Shown: positions 48,118 through 59,134, numbered from the stretch's first letter. The stretch: 64,000 nt of DNA from an uncultured Chlorobiota bacterium (GCA_947311255.1 CAMZKL010000032.1:1-64000); one strand, 5' to 3'. A program made the numbers and translations. Notes: generated by a model not told the origin, from the sequence alone.

Positions 48118-49167
48118 ATGAAACTATCTCAATTTGTTTACGATTTACCAAATGATAAAATTGCTAAATACCCAGCTAAAAATAGAGACGAATCTCGTTT
48201 AATGGTTTTGCATAAAAAAACCGGAAAAATTGAACATAAAGTCTTCAAAGATGTATTAAAATATTTTAATACTGATGATTTATTTGTTTTTAACAATACA
48301 AAAGTTTTTCCGGCAATGCTAAAAGGCATTAAAGAAAAAACCGGTGCAAAAATTGAGGTTTTTCTTCTGAGGGAACTTAACAAGAAACAACGTTTGTGGG
48401 ATGTTTTAGTTAGTCCTGCAAGAAAAATAAGAATTGGAAATAAACTATACTTTGGGGACTCGGAAACACTTGTTGCTGAGGTAATTGACAACACAACATC
48501 AAGAGGAAGAACACTAAGATTTTTGTATGATGGAGACTATGATGAATTTAAAAAAACATTAACTGAGCAAGGAGAAACCCCACTTCCAAAGTTCTTAAAC
48601 AGAGAGACAGAACCAGAAGACAGCGAACGCTACCAAACTGTTTATGCAAAACAAGAAGGAGCTGTTGCAGCACCAACTGCCGGGCTACATTTCAGCAAAA
48701 TACTTTTAAAAAGGTTTGAGATTAAAGGAATTAAAACTATTCCTATTACTCTACATGTCGGTTTAGGAAATTTCAGAAACATAAATGTTGAAGATTTGAC
48801 TAAACACAAAATGGACAATGAGCAAATATATGTGTCGCAAGAAACTGCAGATGTTGTTAATGATACTAAGAAAAACAAACATAAAATTTGTGCTGTTGGA
48901 ACAACAGTTGTAAGAACATTAGAAAGTGTTGTTACTGTTACCGGTTTATTAAAACCATATGAAGGATGGACTAACAAATTTATTTTCCCTCCTTACGACT
49001 TTCTTTTGCCAGATGCAATGATTACCAATTTCCATCTTCCAAAATCAATACCTTTAATGTCTGCTTGTGCTTTTGGCGGATATAAGCAAACTCTTAAAGC
49101 CTATAAAATTGCTATTAAAGAGGGCTATAAATTTGGGACTTATGGTGATGCTATGTTAATAATATAA
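48118..49167 (+). CDS. queA: S-adenosylmethionine:tRNA ribosyltransferase-isomerase
   Basis: '[26 protein letters not shown]', '[11 protein letters not shown]', '[25 protein letters not shown]', 'ITNFHLPKS'. Confidence 0.95.
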   Translation: MKLSQFVYDLPNDKIAKYPAKNRDESRLMVLHKKTGKIEHKVFKDVLKYFNTDDLFVFNNTKVFPAMLKGIKEKTGAKIEVFLLRELNKKQRLWDVLVSPARKIRIGNKLYFGDSETLVAEVIDNTTSRGRTLRFLYDGDYDEFKKTLTEQGETPLPKFLNRETEPEDSERYQTVYAKQEGAVAAPTAGLHFSKILLKRFEIKGIKTIPITLHVGLGNFRNINVEDLTKHKMDNEQIYVSQETADVVNDTKKNKHKICAVGTTVVRTLESVVTVTGLLKPYEGWTNKFIFPPYDFLLPDAMITNFHLPKSIPLMSACAFGGYKQTLKAYKIAIKEGYKFGTYGDAMLII

Positions 49168-49300
49168 ATTACTTTTTAAAATAAACACATATCTATTCCT
49201 AAAAGTATCGGGGGGGAGAATCATACTTTTTTAAAACTTTCATGAAAGTCTCTACAAAGATATTAAAAGTGTAATATTGCGTTAGTGTTTTTCTGCACAA

Positions 49301-49327
49301 AAAAACGGACAATAAATGTCCGTTTTT
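49301..49327. terminator. Bidirectional intrinsic terminator
   Basis: AAAAACGGAC-aataaat-GTCCGTTTTT between convergent queA and the PLP-enzyme gene. Confidence 0.85.
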
Positions 49328-49348
49328 AAACAATATATGTTTTTTTTT

Positions 49349-50530
49349 CTAAACTTTTGCCAAAGCTTGATCTAAATCTTCAATAATATCTTCTGCATCT
49401 TCAATTCCAACAGAAAAACGGACTAATCCGTCTGAAATATCTGCTTGTTCTCTTGCTTCTTTTGTCATTCCAGCATGAGTCATTGATGCAGGATGCTGAA
49501 TAAGAGTTTCAACTCCTCCCAAAGAAACAGCTAATAAGGCTAAATGTACATTATCCATAAGAGTTCTACCTGCATCTAAGCCTCCTTTTAGGCCAAAGCT
49601 AATCATTGAACTGAAGCCACTCATTTGTTTTTTTGCAAGTTCGTGCTGTGGGTGGGATTTTAATCCGGGATATAATATCCAATCAACTTTGGGATGATTT
49701 TCAAGATATTGTGCAACTTTCATCGCACTTTCTTCGGCTTTATCCATTCTTATGCTTAAAGTTTTTAAACCTCTATGAGTGAGAAATGCTTGATGAGGAT
49801 CCATATTTCCGCCTAGATATACCATTGAAGCTCTAATCTTTTTATACATATCCTGTTCTTTTGCAATAATTACTCCACCAACAATATCGGCATGTCCATT
49901 AATATATTTTGTAACAGAATGAAGAACAACATCACAGCCCAGGTTAAGAGGTTTTTGCAAATAAGGACTTGAAAAAGTATTATCAACGACAACGGTTATG
50001 CCATGTTTGTGAGCAATTTTTGAAGCCTCAACCAAGTCGGTTAATTGCATTGTAGGATTTGTGGGAGTTTCGATATAAAGAACTGTTGTATTTTCCTGAA
50101 TTGCATTTTTAATTTGCTGTATATCAGAGGTATCAATAAAAGTCATTTCTACACCAAAGCGTGAAAAATCTCTTTCTAAAACTCCTCTTGATGGTCCGTA
50201 AACTGATGCTGAACAAACAATATGTTTTCCTGCACCCAACAAAGCCATATATACTGAACTTACAGCAGCCATTCCTGAACTTGTTGCAACTCCTCCAACA
50301 CCGTTTTCTAATTCTGCCATTGCGTCTTCAAAGGCTTTTATTGTTGGGTTTCCTATTCTAGTATATATAAACCCATCAGATTTTCCTGCAAAACAATCTG
50401 CACCATGTTGTGCATTTTGAAATGCAAAAGTTGAAGTTTGATAAATTGGAGTTACAGCACTTCCAAAAACATCTTCATATGCTCCTGCATGCACTAATTT
50501 CGTGTTAAATCCTTTATTTTTTGTATTCAT
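49349..50530 (-). CDS. Cys/Met metabolism PLP-dependent enzyme (methionine gamma-lyase / cystathionine gamma-synthase-like)
   Basis: 'GFNTKLVHAGAYEDVFGSAVTPIYQTSTFAF', 'YTRIGNPT', 'DVVLHSVTKYINGHADIVGG', 'LIQHPASMTHAGM'. Confidence 0.9.
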   Translation of the reverse strand: MNTKNKGFNTKLVHAGAYEDVFGSAVTPIYQTSTFAFQNAQHGADCFAGKSDGFIYTRIGNPTIKAFEDAMAELENGVGGVATSSGMAAVSSVYMALLGAGKHIVCSASVYGPSRGVLERDFSRFGVEMTFIDTSDIQQIKNAIQENTTVLYIETPTNPTMQLTDLVEASKIAHKHGITVVVDNTFSSPYLQKPLNLGCDVVLHSVTKYINGHADIVGGVIIAKEQDMYKKIRASMVYLGGNMDPHQAFLTHRGLKTLSIRMDKAEESAMKVAQYLENHPKVDWILYPGLKSHPQHELAKKQMSGFSSMISFGLKGGLDAGRTLMDNVHLALLAVSLGGVETLIQHPASMTHAGMTKEAREQADISDGLVRFSVGIEDAEDIIEDLDQALAKV

Positions 50531-50617
50531 TCTAATATTATTTTATTTTTATATTTAAAGAAAAGAATATTTTCTTATGTGTATTGTAGCCATATTGTTA
50601 AGCAATAGTTTTATATA

Positions 50618-50947
50618 TTATCCAGACATTAAAACATCAAACATATAACTTATAAGGTCTAATTTTTGAAATACGAAATACAATATTACTCCTAAAAAAC
50701 CAATTATTATTGCAAGTCTTACATTGGCAGATTTATTATGTTTTTTTATGACTCCTCTGTCAAATTTCCTTACAAATTTGCCTTTTATTTCGGGTTTATA
50801 TTCTCCTTTCTCTTGAAGTTCTTTTTGCTGTTTTGCTGTTTTTATTTTATTTTCTAATTCTTCTTTACGTTTATCATAATATAAAGGAGAATAATTAAAC
50901 CTATTATGCTTTGGGAGTTTAGAGAACTGAGGGATTTTCAATGCCAT
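50618..50947 (-). CDS. Conserved hypothetical small protein with C-terminal TM segment
   Basis: 109 aa; basic/coiled N-terminus and 'ANVRLAIIIGFLGVILYFVFQ'. Confidence 0.6.
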   Translation of the reverse strand: MALKIPQFSKLPKHNRFNYSPLYYDKRKEELENKIKTAKQQKELQEKGEYKPEIKGKFVRKFDRGVIKKHNKSANVRLAIIIGFLGVILYFVFQKLDLISYMFDVLMSG

Positions 50948-51024
50948 TTTTTAGAAATTGTTTATTTATTTTAACTTGAACAAAATTCAAGACTAACTAT
51001 CTATTTTAAGATGTTTGTTTAAAA

Positions 51025-52512
51025 CTATTCTAGCAAACCTCTGTCTCTATTTTTCCCGCAAAGCATGAAATTAATTCCAAAACTTAGATTTGCTCTTTTT
51101 GTATTTCTTATCCATTTGTCAGAAAAACTACTTTGATTTATTGCCCAAAATGGAACTGCAATATTATCTGTTACAAGGTACATTTGAAAAGGTCCAACTT
51201 TATATGCTATACCCATTCCTATATTGTGTTGAAAACCATCCATAATAGAGTAACTTGCTGAGTATGACCAAGCTTTAAAGAAATTCAGATTTGCAGAAGC
51301 TGTATATGAAGAATATAATTTTTTATTAACAATTGCTCCTCTGTATAGCAAACCAAAATCTAACCATTCTTTAACAGAGATGTTTGCACCTAAATAAATT
51401 TTAGTATTTAAACCTGTTGTGTATTTTGAGTTTTTAATTGTTGGGTCGTAAAATGTTAATAAAGTATCTAATATATCATTAACTACTGAATCCTGTAGTG
51501 ATGAATTGTTATTTTTAGCATCACTAAGGCTGTTTATATATTTTGTTAAATCATATCCATTATATCTAAAGGAGCCTTTTTGAGTCATAATTTTAGGGTT
51601 TGCTTTCCAACTAATAAAGCCTAAATCTATAACTGATGCAGAGAATAAGAATCTGTCGTTGATATTATATTCTGCACCAACATCTAAAGCTAATCCATGA
51701 TTTTTAGTAAAAATTAAATCTTTATAGTTTTTGCCAATATTATCTACATAAGTAGTATCATAAGAAACTCCATTAATTTTATTTGCCGAATCTCTTTTAA
51801 AATTCCAATCTACTGGTGTTGATGTTCTTATGTCAAAGTCTGATTCAAAAATCCAATCGTAAGTATCTTCTTCTTTGGTTGAAGTGTACCAATCGAATTT
51901 CATGCTTTTTGTAGAAAGATTTGCATGTCCGGTAAGATATTTAATTCTTGCTCCAAGTGTAAAACCATTATATAACTTTTTTGAAAGACCAAGATAAGTT
52001 TCTCTATATACTGTGAAATTTTGGGTAAAATTAAAAGCTAAAGGGGTTCCATTTTCTCTATAGTTTCCATGAGAAACTTCTAAAAGAGCTTTTGGATATT
52101 GAAATTGTTCTGATATTTTATAGTTTATTCCAAATGTTAAGTACAAATTATTCCTGAGAGCTAATCCAAGATTAAATATTGAAAAATTTGTTTCTAAAAA
52201 AATTGCATTTTTTTCTTTCAAAGCTTTTTCAATTGTATTTAAATCTATCATAAATGAATCTGGTGCTGTTGGATGGTTCATAATTGCATCATTAAAAGAA
52301 AATCCTTTATGATTTGCATTGAAAGAAAAATTTGGCAAAACAGGAAGTGTTATAAACAACTTACAAGATTGTTTTGCGGGATTAGTATTCATGCTTTGTG
52401 GTAAATGTTTCATCCAAAACATTGTATTGTCCTGAGAAAAGACAGTACTAGAAAAAAGCCCTAAAACAATTAGTGTAAGTATTGCTTTATTAAATTTGTA
52501 AATTTTTGTCAT
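51025..52512 (-). CDS. DUF5723-like outer-membrane protein
   Basis: Signal peptide, 'MFWMKHLPQSMNTNPAKQSCKLFITLPVLPNFSFNANHKGFSFNDA', C-terminal 'NLSFGINFMLCGKNRDRGLLE'. Confidence 0.7.
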   Translation of the reverse strand: MTKIYKFNKAILTLIVLGLFSSTVFSQDNTMFWMKHLPQSMNTNPAKQSCKLFITLPVLPNFSFNANHKGFSFNDAIMNHPTAPDSFMIDLNTIEKALKEKNAIFLETNFSIFNLGLALRNNLYLTFGINYKISEQFQYPKALLEVSHGNYRENGTPLAFNFTQNFTVYRETYLGLSKKLYNGFTLGARIKYLTGHANLSTKSMKFDWYTSTKEEDTYDWIFESDFDIRTSTPVDWNFKRDSANKINGVSYDTTYVDNIGKNYKDLIFTKNHGLALDVGAEYNINDRFLFSASVIDLGFISWKANPKIMTQKGSFRYNGYDLTKYINSLSDAKNNNSSLQDSVVNDILDTLLTFYDPTIKNSKYTTGLNTKIYLGANISVKEWLDFGLLYRGAIVNKKLYSSYTASANLNFFKAWSYSASYSIMDGFQHNIGMGIAYKVGPFQMYLVTDNIAVPFWAINQSSFSDKWIRNTKRANLSFGINFMLCGKNRDRGLLE

Positions 52513-52524
52513 CGTGTGTAGTAT

Positions 52525-53778
52525 TTATTCAATATCTGTTGTTGAGCCAGCATAATCGGCTTTAATTCCCATTTTAACTCCCATTTTATAATCTCCTAAT
52601 ATTTTTACAAAATGGCCTAAATGAGAATTAAATGAGTTTAGTTTTCCTGTAATAATTACTTTTGAGGCATGTCTTTGTCTTAAAGAAGCTATTTGTTCTT
52701 GCGTTAGAGTTACCATAATATAGCTTCGTGGACTTGTGATAATTTTTCCTTGTGCATCTGTTGTTGCTGGTTCAAGATGCCACCCTTTTTCAGAAACAGA
52801 AGCATGATTAATATCTGTAAATAAAGAATCTAAAATATTTCCGGGCTTTCCTGCATCTGTTGTATCTGCAAAATATATTTGTGCATAGGCATCAATAGGG
52901 AAACCGTTTGTAATTCTGATTTTTAGTGTTGCAGAGGTTATTTGTTCGTATGTTTCATCTTGCCAATCTAGAGCAATTGTATCTCCCATAACAACAGTAT
53001 CTAGTCTTACGTCAAGTGGTAAATCTATATCAACACTCACTCTCATTTCTTCGTCTCCGGTAACTTCAAAAGGAAGGGGTTGAATGCTTTCGCTTCCGGC
53101 AGTTAAAAAGAAAGATATGAATCTTGGAACTGGTGAAAAAATTGTATCCAATTCAGGAATTGCGACTGTATCAATTAAAATTGTAGTTGTTGCAATTTCA
53201 TTTAATGAAGAAGGAGCATTTAAAGGGTAATTTGTATGATCTGTATGAGTTATTGGTATTGTATCAAAAGAGAAGAACGTGATAGTGTCCATTTTAAAAT
53301 ATGTTACAACAGGTATTTCATTTTCAATTGTAAATGTTATTCTAGGGTCTTCAAAAAACAACTTTCCGCTTAATAACTTGTCATATGCTTTCATCTTAGA
53401 AGTATCTGTTTCAACAGTTTTTGTTAAAGCAGGAATTGGTGTTCCAGCAGGTGCAGGATAGCCGAGAGGAGGAGTTAGGGGATATATTTCATTCATCTTT
53501 AAAATAAGATAGTCAATATATTCCATCCTTAGATGAACTAAGTTTTGGCCATCTACTTCTGCCCAAAAGGATGAATCGTTTTCTCTATCTGGTATAAAAT
53601 CTATTAGGGTTAATTCTGAATTTATTATTGGGCCAGCAAAACTTCCTTCTAAAAAGAAAGAGTCAAGTTTTAAATTATCAATTTCTTTAAAACCAAAATC
53701 GGTTCTGCAAGAGTTTATGTTAAAGAGTGTAATAAATAGAACTAATATTGTTAGAAAAGTGAGAAGTTTTTTTTTCAT
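52525..53778 (-). CDS. Hypothetical lipoprotein paired with the DUF5723-like protein
   Basis: Lipobox-like 'LFNINSCRTDFGF'; 12 nt upstream of the DUF5723-like gene. Confidence 0.65.
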   Translation of the reverse strand: MKKKLLTFLTILVLFITLFNINSCRTDFGFKEIDNLKLDSFFLEGSFAGPIINSELTLIDFIPDRENDSSFWAEVDGQNLVHLRMEYIDYLILKMNEIYPLTPPLGYPAPAGTPIPALTKTVETDTSKMKAYDKLLSGKLFFEDPRITFTIENEIPVVTYFKMDTITFFSFDTIPITHTDHTNYPLNAPSSLNEIATTTILIDTVAIPELDTIFSPVPRFISFFLTAGSESIQPLPFEVTGDEEMRVSVDIDLPLDVRLDTVVMGDTIALDWQDETYEQITSATLKIRITNGFPIDAYAQIYFADTTDAGKPGNILDSLFTDINHASVSEKGWHLEPATTDAQGKIITSPRSYIMVTLTQEQIASLRQRHASKVIITGKLNSFNSHLGHFVKILGDYKMGVKMGIKADYAGSTTDIE

Positions 53779-53819
53779 AATTTAAAGATTTAATATGTAG
53801 GTTAAACACAAATTATGTG

Positions 53820-53827
53820 CAAAAATA
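53820..53827 (-). promoter_or_regulatory. Putative -7 promoter element TATTTTTG for the 53778/52512 gene pair
   Basis: CAAAAATA on + strand, 41 nt upstream of 53778. Confidence 0.4.
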
Positions 53828-53834
53828 ATAAAAT

Positions 53835-56576
53835 TTATTTAATTTGGTATTTATAAAGGTAATTATCCTTGTTTCCAACAATTAAGGAGTATTGATTGCT
53901 TTCATCAAATACGGCAATGCTGAACAAACCAGAGCCTGTTAAAGGGAATCCTTTGCAGAGTCTTCCTTTTCTGTTAATTAAATAAATTTTATTTTTTGAA
54001 CTTGTACCTAATCTTGTGTCGGTATTGCTAAATTTATAAACTGATAAATCGTTTATAAGGTTTTCATCATAGGAATAAGAATAAATTCTTTTTTTATCTT
54101 TTCCATTATATGCTTCCGTCTGGTTTTTATCTGTAAAAATATAATCCGGAATCTTATCTCCATTAACATCTACGTATTTATAAAAATGATTATTTGTAAA
54201 TTGTTTTAACTCAATTTTGGCAATTTTTCCATTCTCAAAAATAGAATAAACTGTTCCTGAGGGATTTGTTAGGGAAAAATGTGCTTTTGAGTTATTGTTT
54301 TCATCAACAAAAAAAATATCCGAGTTTTTTGACAATTGTATATTTGCCTCTGGCTTAACTCTTGTCTCGCCTCTTCTATTAAGAATATATATGTTTGATT
54401 TATCTCTAAAAACTATATAATCTTTATCTTTATTTACAAAATGATTTATTTTACCAGTAACAGTACTTTTTGTTTTATTAAAAACCCAACCATCAATTAT
54501 ATTTCCTTCTTTTCCATATAGATACACTTTTTTGTTTTTAGTTGCAACGAATATTCTATAATCTCTACTTCCGGAGTAATCAAATACAGAAAGACCGTTT
54601 GTTGCTGTAGATTTTAAAATTACCGGATAGTTTTCGAGCCAATTCCCTTTTCTATCGATACAATATATTTTATTTTTAGTATTAAAAAATAATTGAAGTT
54701 TTTTATTTTTATAAAAATCTATTTGATAAATTTCACTAATTATTTTACCATCTAGTTGCCTTGTCCAAAGAATTTTACCAGACTTATTTATTAAATATAT
54801 TTTATTTGCCACATCTTGAATAACAATTTCTTTTTCATTTGTGTTATGGTTTAAAACAATAAAAGGTTTTCCGGCGATTACGGTATCTAATCTTACTTCC
54901 CAAACAGTTTCTGAGATTAGTTGTTTTTTAGAATTTATAGTAAATTTAAGACTTGTATAAATGGGATAAGTATCTGATATAAATTGGATTGCAGGTCCTT
55001 GAATTTTCTCAAAGACATTAGCATCTTGTTCAAAACGTTTTGCTTTTTCTTCTTTAAGAATTTGTTTTACTATACTTTTTGAATGAAACAAATCTGTATA
55101 AAAAAAGATATTTGATTGGTCTGAAAAGCTTTTAATAAATGAATAGTTTTGAGATTTTCGTTTTAAAGTTCTTTCATTTTCATATGAATTAATTAGTGTT
55201 TTTAGTGTATTAATTTTCTCACTAAAAACCATAAAATCATTAATAAATGAAACATATCTTGCATTTACATCTTTAAAAATAGTTCCAAAAAACATTTCGG
55301 GCAAATTCTTCTCGGGAACTTTAAATATTTTATATTCTTGGCTGTTACTAATATATTTTTTGGCTTCTGAATTATTTCCTGCAAATTTATTTAGACTTGT
55401 AAAAAACATTTCTGCTTTTTCAACATCTTTATATTTTAGAAAAACAAAAGCATTATGTTTTTTTCCGTTTTTATTAAAATCTTCATATCCCAATGCTATT
55501 TCGTTTCCAATTATTTCGTATAAGCTATTTTTATCTTCTGTTATTCTGTATTTTTTATAAAATTCTGCGAGCCTTATTTTGTGATTATTAAGATTTCTCA
55601 TCATTCCAAGATATTCTTCATATTTATATTTAAAATCTGACCCATCACCAATATTTAGTGCTATGAACATTGATGTTTTTTCCGGCAATATTTTTAATAC
55701 TTTATTCCTTTCAGGTTTTGAATTTTTAAACATTCTTAAAAATTGCATTTCGGGTTTTAAAATAGTATGTCCTGTAAGATTAATTTCTTTCCTTTTTATA
55801 TTAAGATTAAAAACTGACCAGTCCGCAAATTTTTGCATGAGCATATTTTTATCTTTAAAAATATTGGTTGTTGTACTATTTATGAATGAAAAAAGATTGT
55901 TGTAGTTAATAAATAAAGACGCAATGCTTTTATTGGATGTGTTTTGATATAGTATCTTAAAATTATTATCTGAAAACAAAGATGCTTTGCTATTTATATT
56001 TTTTATAGATTTTTGCAATAAAACTTCTGAAAAAGACATTATAAAAAAATCTTCATAAAAAGTATAAAAAAAATCAAGTTTTTTATTTGGAATTCTTTTA
56101 TGAAAAATTTCAGCTCCTGCAAATGTTTTTTCTTCAGAAATTATATTCTTATCAATTTTTAAAATTTCCAAATTAAAAGTGTTTATTATTTTATTTCTTT
56201 CTGAAAAACTTGTTGCAAATAGAAAGTCCATATTTTCTTTCCCTAATAGGTGTGCTGAGACAATAACCGTTTTATGATTTATAAATTTTTTAAGAACTTT
56301 GTTGTTTCTTATTAAAGAATCTATAAACGAAAAGTTTTTATTAAATTTTTGAGCAAGTTTTAATTCTGAAATAATTGATTTAATATCTTTATTCTTTGAT
56401 ATTTTATTAATTAGATATGAAAAATCGTCGGTTTCTAAAATCAAAGCTACTTTGTTTGGAACAGCATTGATAACAGGAGAAAGATTTCTTTTTGTTCTAC
56501 CAAAATATATAGACAATGTAATAACTGCTATCACGGCAATTATAGATACAATTAAGAGTGTCTTATTGTTTATCAT
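53835..56576 (-). CDS. Large membrane-anchored hypothetical protein: DUF3352-like N-terminal part and PQQ/WD-like C-terminal propeller
   Basis: N-terminal TM; 'PNKVALILETDDFSYLINKISKN', 'MFIALNIGDGSDF'; C-terminal 'IYLINKSGKILWTRQLDGKI...IYCIDRKGNWLENYPVIL...VYLYGKEGNIIDGW' repeats. Confidence 0.65.
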   Translation of the reverse strand: MINNKTLLIVSIIAVIAVITLSIYFGRTKRNLSPVINAVPNKVALILETDDFSYLINKISKNKDIKSIISELKLAQKFNKNFSFIDSLIRNNKVLKKFINHKTVIVSAHLLGKENMDFLFATSFSERNKIINTFNLEILKIDKNIISEEKTFAGAEIFHKRIPNKKLDFFYTFYEDFFIMSFSEVLLQKSIKNINSKASLFSDNNFKILYQNTSNKSIASLFINYNNLFSFINSTTTNIFKDKNMLMQKFADWSVFNLNIKRKEINLTGHTILKPEMQFLRMFKNSKPERNKVLKILPEKTSMFIALNIGDGSDFKYKYEEYLGMMRNLNNHKIRLAEFYKKYRITEDKNSLYEIIGNEIALGYEDFNKNGKKHNAFVFLKYKDVEKAEMFFTSLNKFAGNNSEAKKYISNSQEYKIFKVPEKNLPEMFFGTIFKDVNARYVSFINDFMVFSEKINTLKTLINSYENERTLKRKSQNYSFIKSFSDQSNIFFYTDLFHSKSIVKQILKEEKAKRFEQDANVFEKIQGPAIQFISDTYPIYTSLKFTINSKKQLISETVWEVRLDTVIAGKPFIVLNHNTNEKEIVIQDVANKIYLINKSGKILWTRQLDGKIISEIYQIDFYKNKKLQLFFNTKNKIYCIDRKGNWLENYPVILKSTATNGLSVFDYSGSRDYRIFVATKNKKVYLYGKEGNIIDGWVFNKTKSTVTGKINHFVNKDKDYIVFRDKSNIYILNRRGETRVKPEANIQLSKNSDIFFVDENNNSKAHFSLTNPSGTVYSIFENGKIAKIELKQFTNNHFYKYVDVNGDKIPDYIFTDKNQTEAYNGKDKKRIYSYSYDENLINDLSVYKFSNTDTRLGTSSKNKIYLINRKGRLCKGFPLTGSGLFSIAVFDESNQYSLIVGNKDNYLYKYQIK

Positions 56577-56585
56577 TTTTTAATT

Positions 56586-57566
56586 TTAGTTGTTTTTATA
56601 TCTTTCTTTTATAGTGTCTAGTATTTCATTTATTTCTGTTACATCCATTGATGTTAAAAGCCTAAGTCTTAATTGTTTAAAATCTTTTAATCCTTTAAAA
56701 TAAATGGCAAAATGTCTTCGCATCTCAAAAAAACCTGTTCTTTCCCCTTTTATTTCAATTGATTTAAAAAAATGATGCCTTGCAATCTCTACTTTTTCTT
56801 CAATTGAAGGTGGAGCTAAAACTTTTCCTGTTTCTAAAAAGTGTTTTACTTCTTTAAAAATCCAAGGTTTTCCAATTGTTGCTCTTCCTATCATTATACC
56901 GTCAACTCCAAAATCATCAATTGCTTTTTGAGCCTCTTCACCAGATGTTATGTCTCCGTTTCCTATTATCGGAATTTTTATTCTAGGATTATCTTTAACT
57001 TTTTTAATTAAGCTCCAATCTGATTTTCCTTTGTACATTTGAGAACGTGTTCGTCCATGAATTGTTAATGCTTGTATTCCTGTGTCTTGTAATTCTTCGG
57101 CAATTTTATCTATAATTAAACTTTCAGAATCCCAACCTAATCGAGTTTTTACAGTTACTGGCACTTTCACAGCATTAACAATTTGCCTTGTCATTTCCAT
57201 TAATTTTGGAATATCTTTTAGCATTCCGGAACCTGCTCCTCTGTTAGCAATTTTTTTTACAGGGCATCCATAATTTATATCAATTAAATCTGGTTTTGCT
57301 TCTTCTGCAATTTTAGCAGCTTCAACCATTGCATCTATTCTATGTCCGTATATTTGAATTCCGGTTGGTCTTTCGCTTACATCAATTTTTAATTTCTTAA
57401 GAGACTTGTCAATATTTCTAATTAATGCTTCCGAAGCAACAAATTCCGTATATAAAACATCGGCACCAAAATCTTTGCACATTTGCCTAAATGAACGATC
57501 TGTAATATCTTCCATTGGGGCAAGTAGCAAAGGAAAATGCGGTATTTCTATATTTGCAATTTTCAA
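56586..57566 (-). CDS. dusB: tRNA-dihydrouridine synthase
   Basis: 'LLLAPMEDITDRSFRQMCKDFGADVLYTEF', 'DINYGCPVKKIANRGAGSGML', 'GNGDITSGEEA'. Confidence 0.93.
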   Translation of the reverse strand: MKIANIEIPHFPLLLAPMEDITDRSFRQMCKDFGADVLYTEFVASEALIRNIDKSLKKLKIDVSERPTGIQIYGHRIDAMVEAAKIAEEAKPDLIDINYGCPVKKIANRGAGSGMLKDIPKLMEMTRQIVNAVKVPVTVKTRLGWDSESLIIDKIAEELQDTGIQALTIHGRTRSQMYKGKSDWSLIKKVKDNPRIKIPIIGNGDITSGEEAQKAIDDFGVDGIMIGRATIGKPWIFKEVKHFLETGKVLAPPSIEEKVEIARHHFFKSIEIKGERTGFFEMRRHFAIYFKGLKDFKQLRLRLLTSMDVTEINEILDTIKERYKNN

Positions 57567-59120
57567 TTATCTTAATTTTTTAAATAAATTCTTAAAATTA
57601 ACTTTTCCATCAATAATTGAAGAAAGTTTTCTAATTTCTACTCTTTCTTGTTGCATTGTATCTCTTTCTCTTATTGTTACAGTTTCATCTTCAAGTGTTT
57701 GGTGGTCCACAGTTATGCAGTATGGTGTTCCTATTGCATCTTGTCTTCTGTAACGTTTTCCTATAGAATCTTTTTCTTCATATTGGCAATTAAAATCGTA
57801 TTTTAAGTCGTCTAAAATTTCTCTTGCTTTTTCTGCTAAACCATCCTTTTTCATTAACGGAAGAATTGCTGCTTTTATCGGAGCTAATGCAGGAGGGATT
57901 CTTAAAACAGTTCTTGTTTCTATTTTTCCATTTTCTTTTTTAATCTCTTCTTCTTCAAAAGAAGTTGCCAGTACGGTTAAGAACATTCTATCAACTCCAA
58001 TTGAAGTTTCTATTACATAAGGGACATAAGATTTATTAAGTTCAGGGTCAAAATATTGAAGTTTTTTACCGGAAAACTCTTGATGTTGTGATAAATCAAA
58101 ATCTGTTCTTGAATGTATTCCTTCTAATTCTTTAAACCCAAACGGAAAATCAAATTCAATATCAGTTGCTGCTTTAGCGTAGTGAGCAAGATTTTCATGG
58201 TCGTGAAATCTGTATTTTTCTTTCCCAAGCCCTAAAGCTTCGTGCCATTTCATTCTTAATGACTTCCAATATTCAAACCATTTATCTTCTTCTCCGGGGC
58301 GAATAAAAAATTGCATTTCCATTTGTTCAAATTCTCTCATTCGGAAAATAAATTGTCTTGCAACTATCTCATTTCTAAATGCTTTTCCAATCTGAGCAAT
58401 TCCAAAAGGCAGTTTCATTCTTCCGGTTTTTTGAACATTCAAGTAATTAACAAAAATACCTTGTGCTGTTTCGGGTCTTAAATAAATAACATCTGCCTCT
58501 TCACTTACAGAACCTAGTTTTGTGTCGAACATTAAATTAAATTGTCGAACATCTGTCCAATTTTTACTTCCAGAAACAGGACAAATAATACCGTTATCAA
58601 TAATTATTTGTTTAACATCTGCAAGGTCTTCTTTTTCCATCGCAGTTTTAAACCTTAAAAGTATTTCATCAATCTTTTTTTGGCGGTCTAATATTCTTCC
58701 ATTTGTTGAGCGAAATTCTTTTTCATCAAAAGCATCTCCAAAACGTTTTTTTGCTTTAGCAATATCTTTCTTAATTTTTATGTTAATCTTCTCAACAAAA
58801 TCTTCAATAAGCACATCTGCTCTGTATCTTTTTTTAGAATCTTTATTGTCAATAAGTGGGTCATTAAAAGCTCCAACATGACCGGATGCTTTCCAAACAG
58901 TTGGGTGCATAAAAATTGCAGAATCTATTCCAACAATGTTTTCATGCAACTTAACCATTGAATCTAACCAATATCTCTTAATATTGTTTTTTAGTTCTGA
59001 ACCATTTTGCCCATAGTCATATACCGCACTTAATCCATCATATATTTCGCTGGATTGAAAAACGAAACCATACTCTTTTGCGTGAGCAATTACTTTTTTA
59101 AATTTATCTGCGTTTGCCAT
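57567..59120 (-). CDS. glyS: Glycyl-tRNA synthetase (eukaryote/archaeal-type, single chain)
   Basis: 'YGFVFQSSEIYDGLSAVYDYGQNGSELKNNIKRYW', 'LRPETAQGIFVNY', 'EFEQMEMQFFI', 'PYVIETSIGVDRMFLTVL'. Confidence 0.96.
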   Translation of the reverse strand: MANADKFKKVIAHAKEYGFVFQSSEIYDGLSAVYDYGQNGSELKNNIKRYWLDSMVKLHENIVGIDSAIFMHPTVWKASGHVGAFNDPLIDNKDSKKRYRADVLIEDFVEKINIKIKKDIAKAKKRFGDAFDEKEFRSTNGRILDRQKKIDEILLRFKTAMEKEDLADVKQIIIDNGIICPVSGSKNWTDVRQFNLMFDTKLGSVSEEADVIYLRPETAQGIFVNYLNVQKTGRMKLPFGIAQIGKAFRNEIVARQFIFRMREFEQMEMQFFIRPGEEDKWFEYWKSLRMKWHEALGLGKEKYRFHDHENLAHYAKAATDIEFDFPFGFKELEGIHSRTDFDLSQHQEFSGKKLQYFDPELNKSYVPYVIETSIGVDRMFLTVLATSFEEEEIKKENGKIETRTVLRIPPALAPIKAAILPLMKKDGLAEKAREILDDLKYDFNCQYEEKDSIGKRYRRQDAIGTPYCITVDHQTLEDETVTIRERDTMQQERVEIRKLSSIIDGKVNFKNLFKKLR

Positions 59121-59134
59121 TTTATTTTTTTTTG

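Noticed and set aside
49201-49220. GGGGGG tract (tcgggggggagaatc) after queA
   Set aside because: Unusual for this AT-rich sequence but isolated and without matching G-runs needed for a G-quadruplex; could be a sequencing or assembly quirk.
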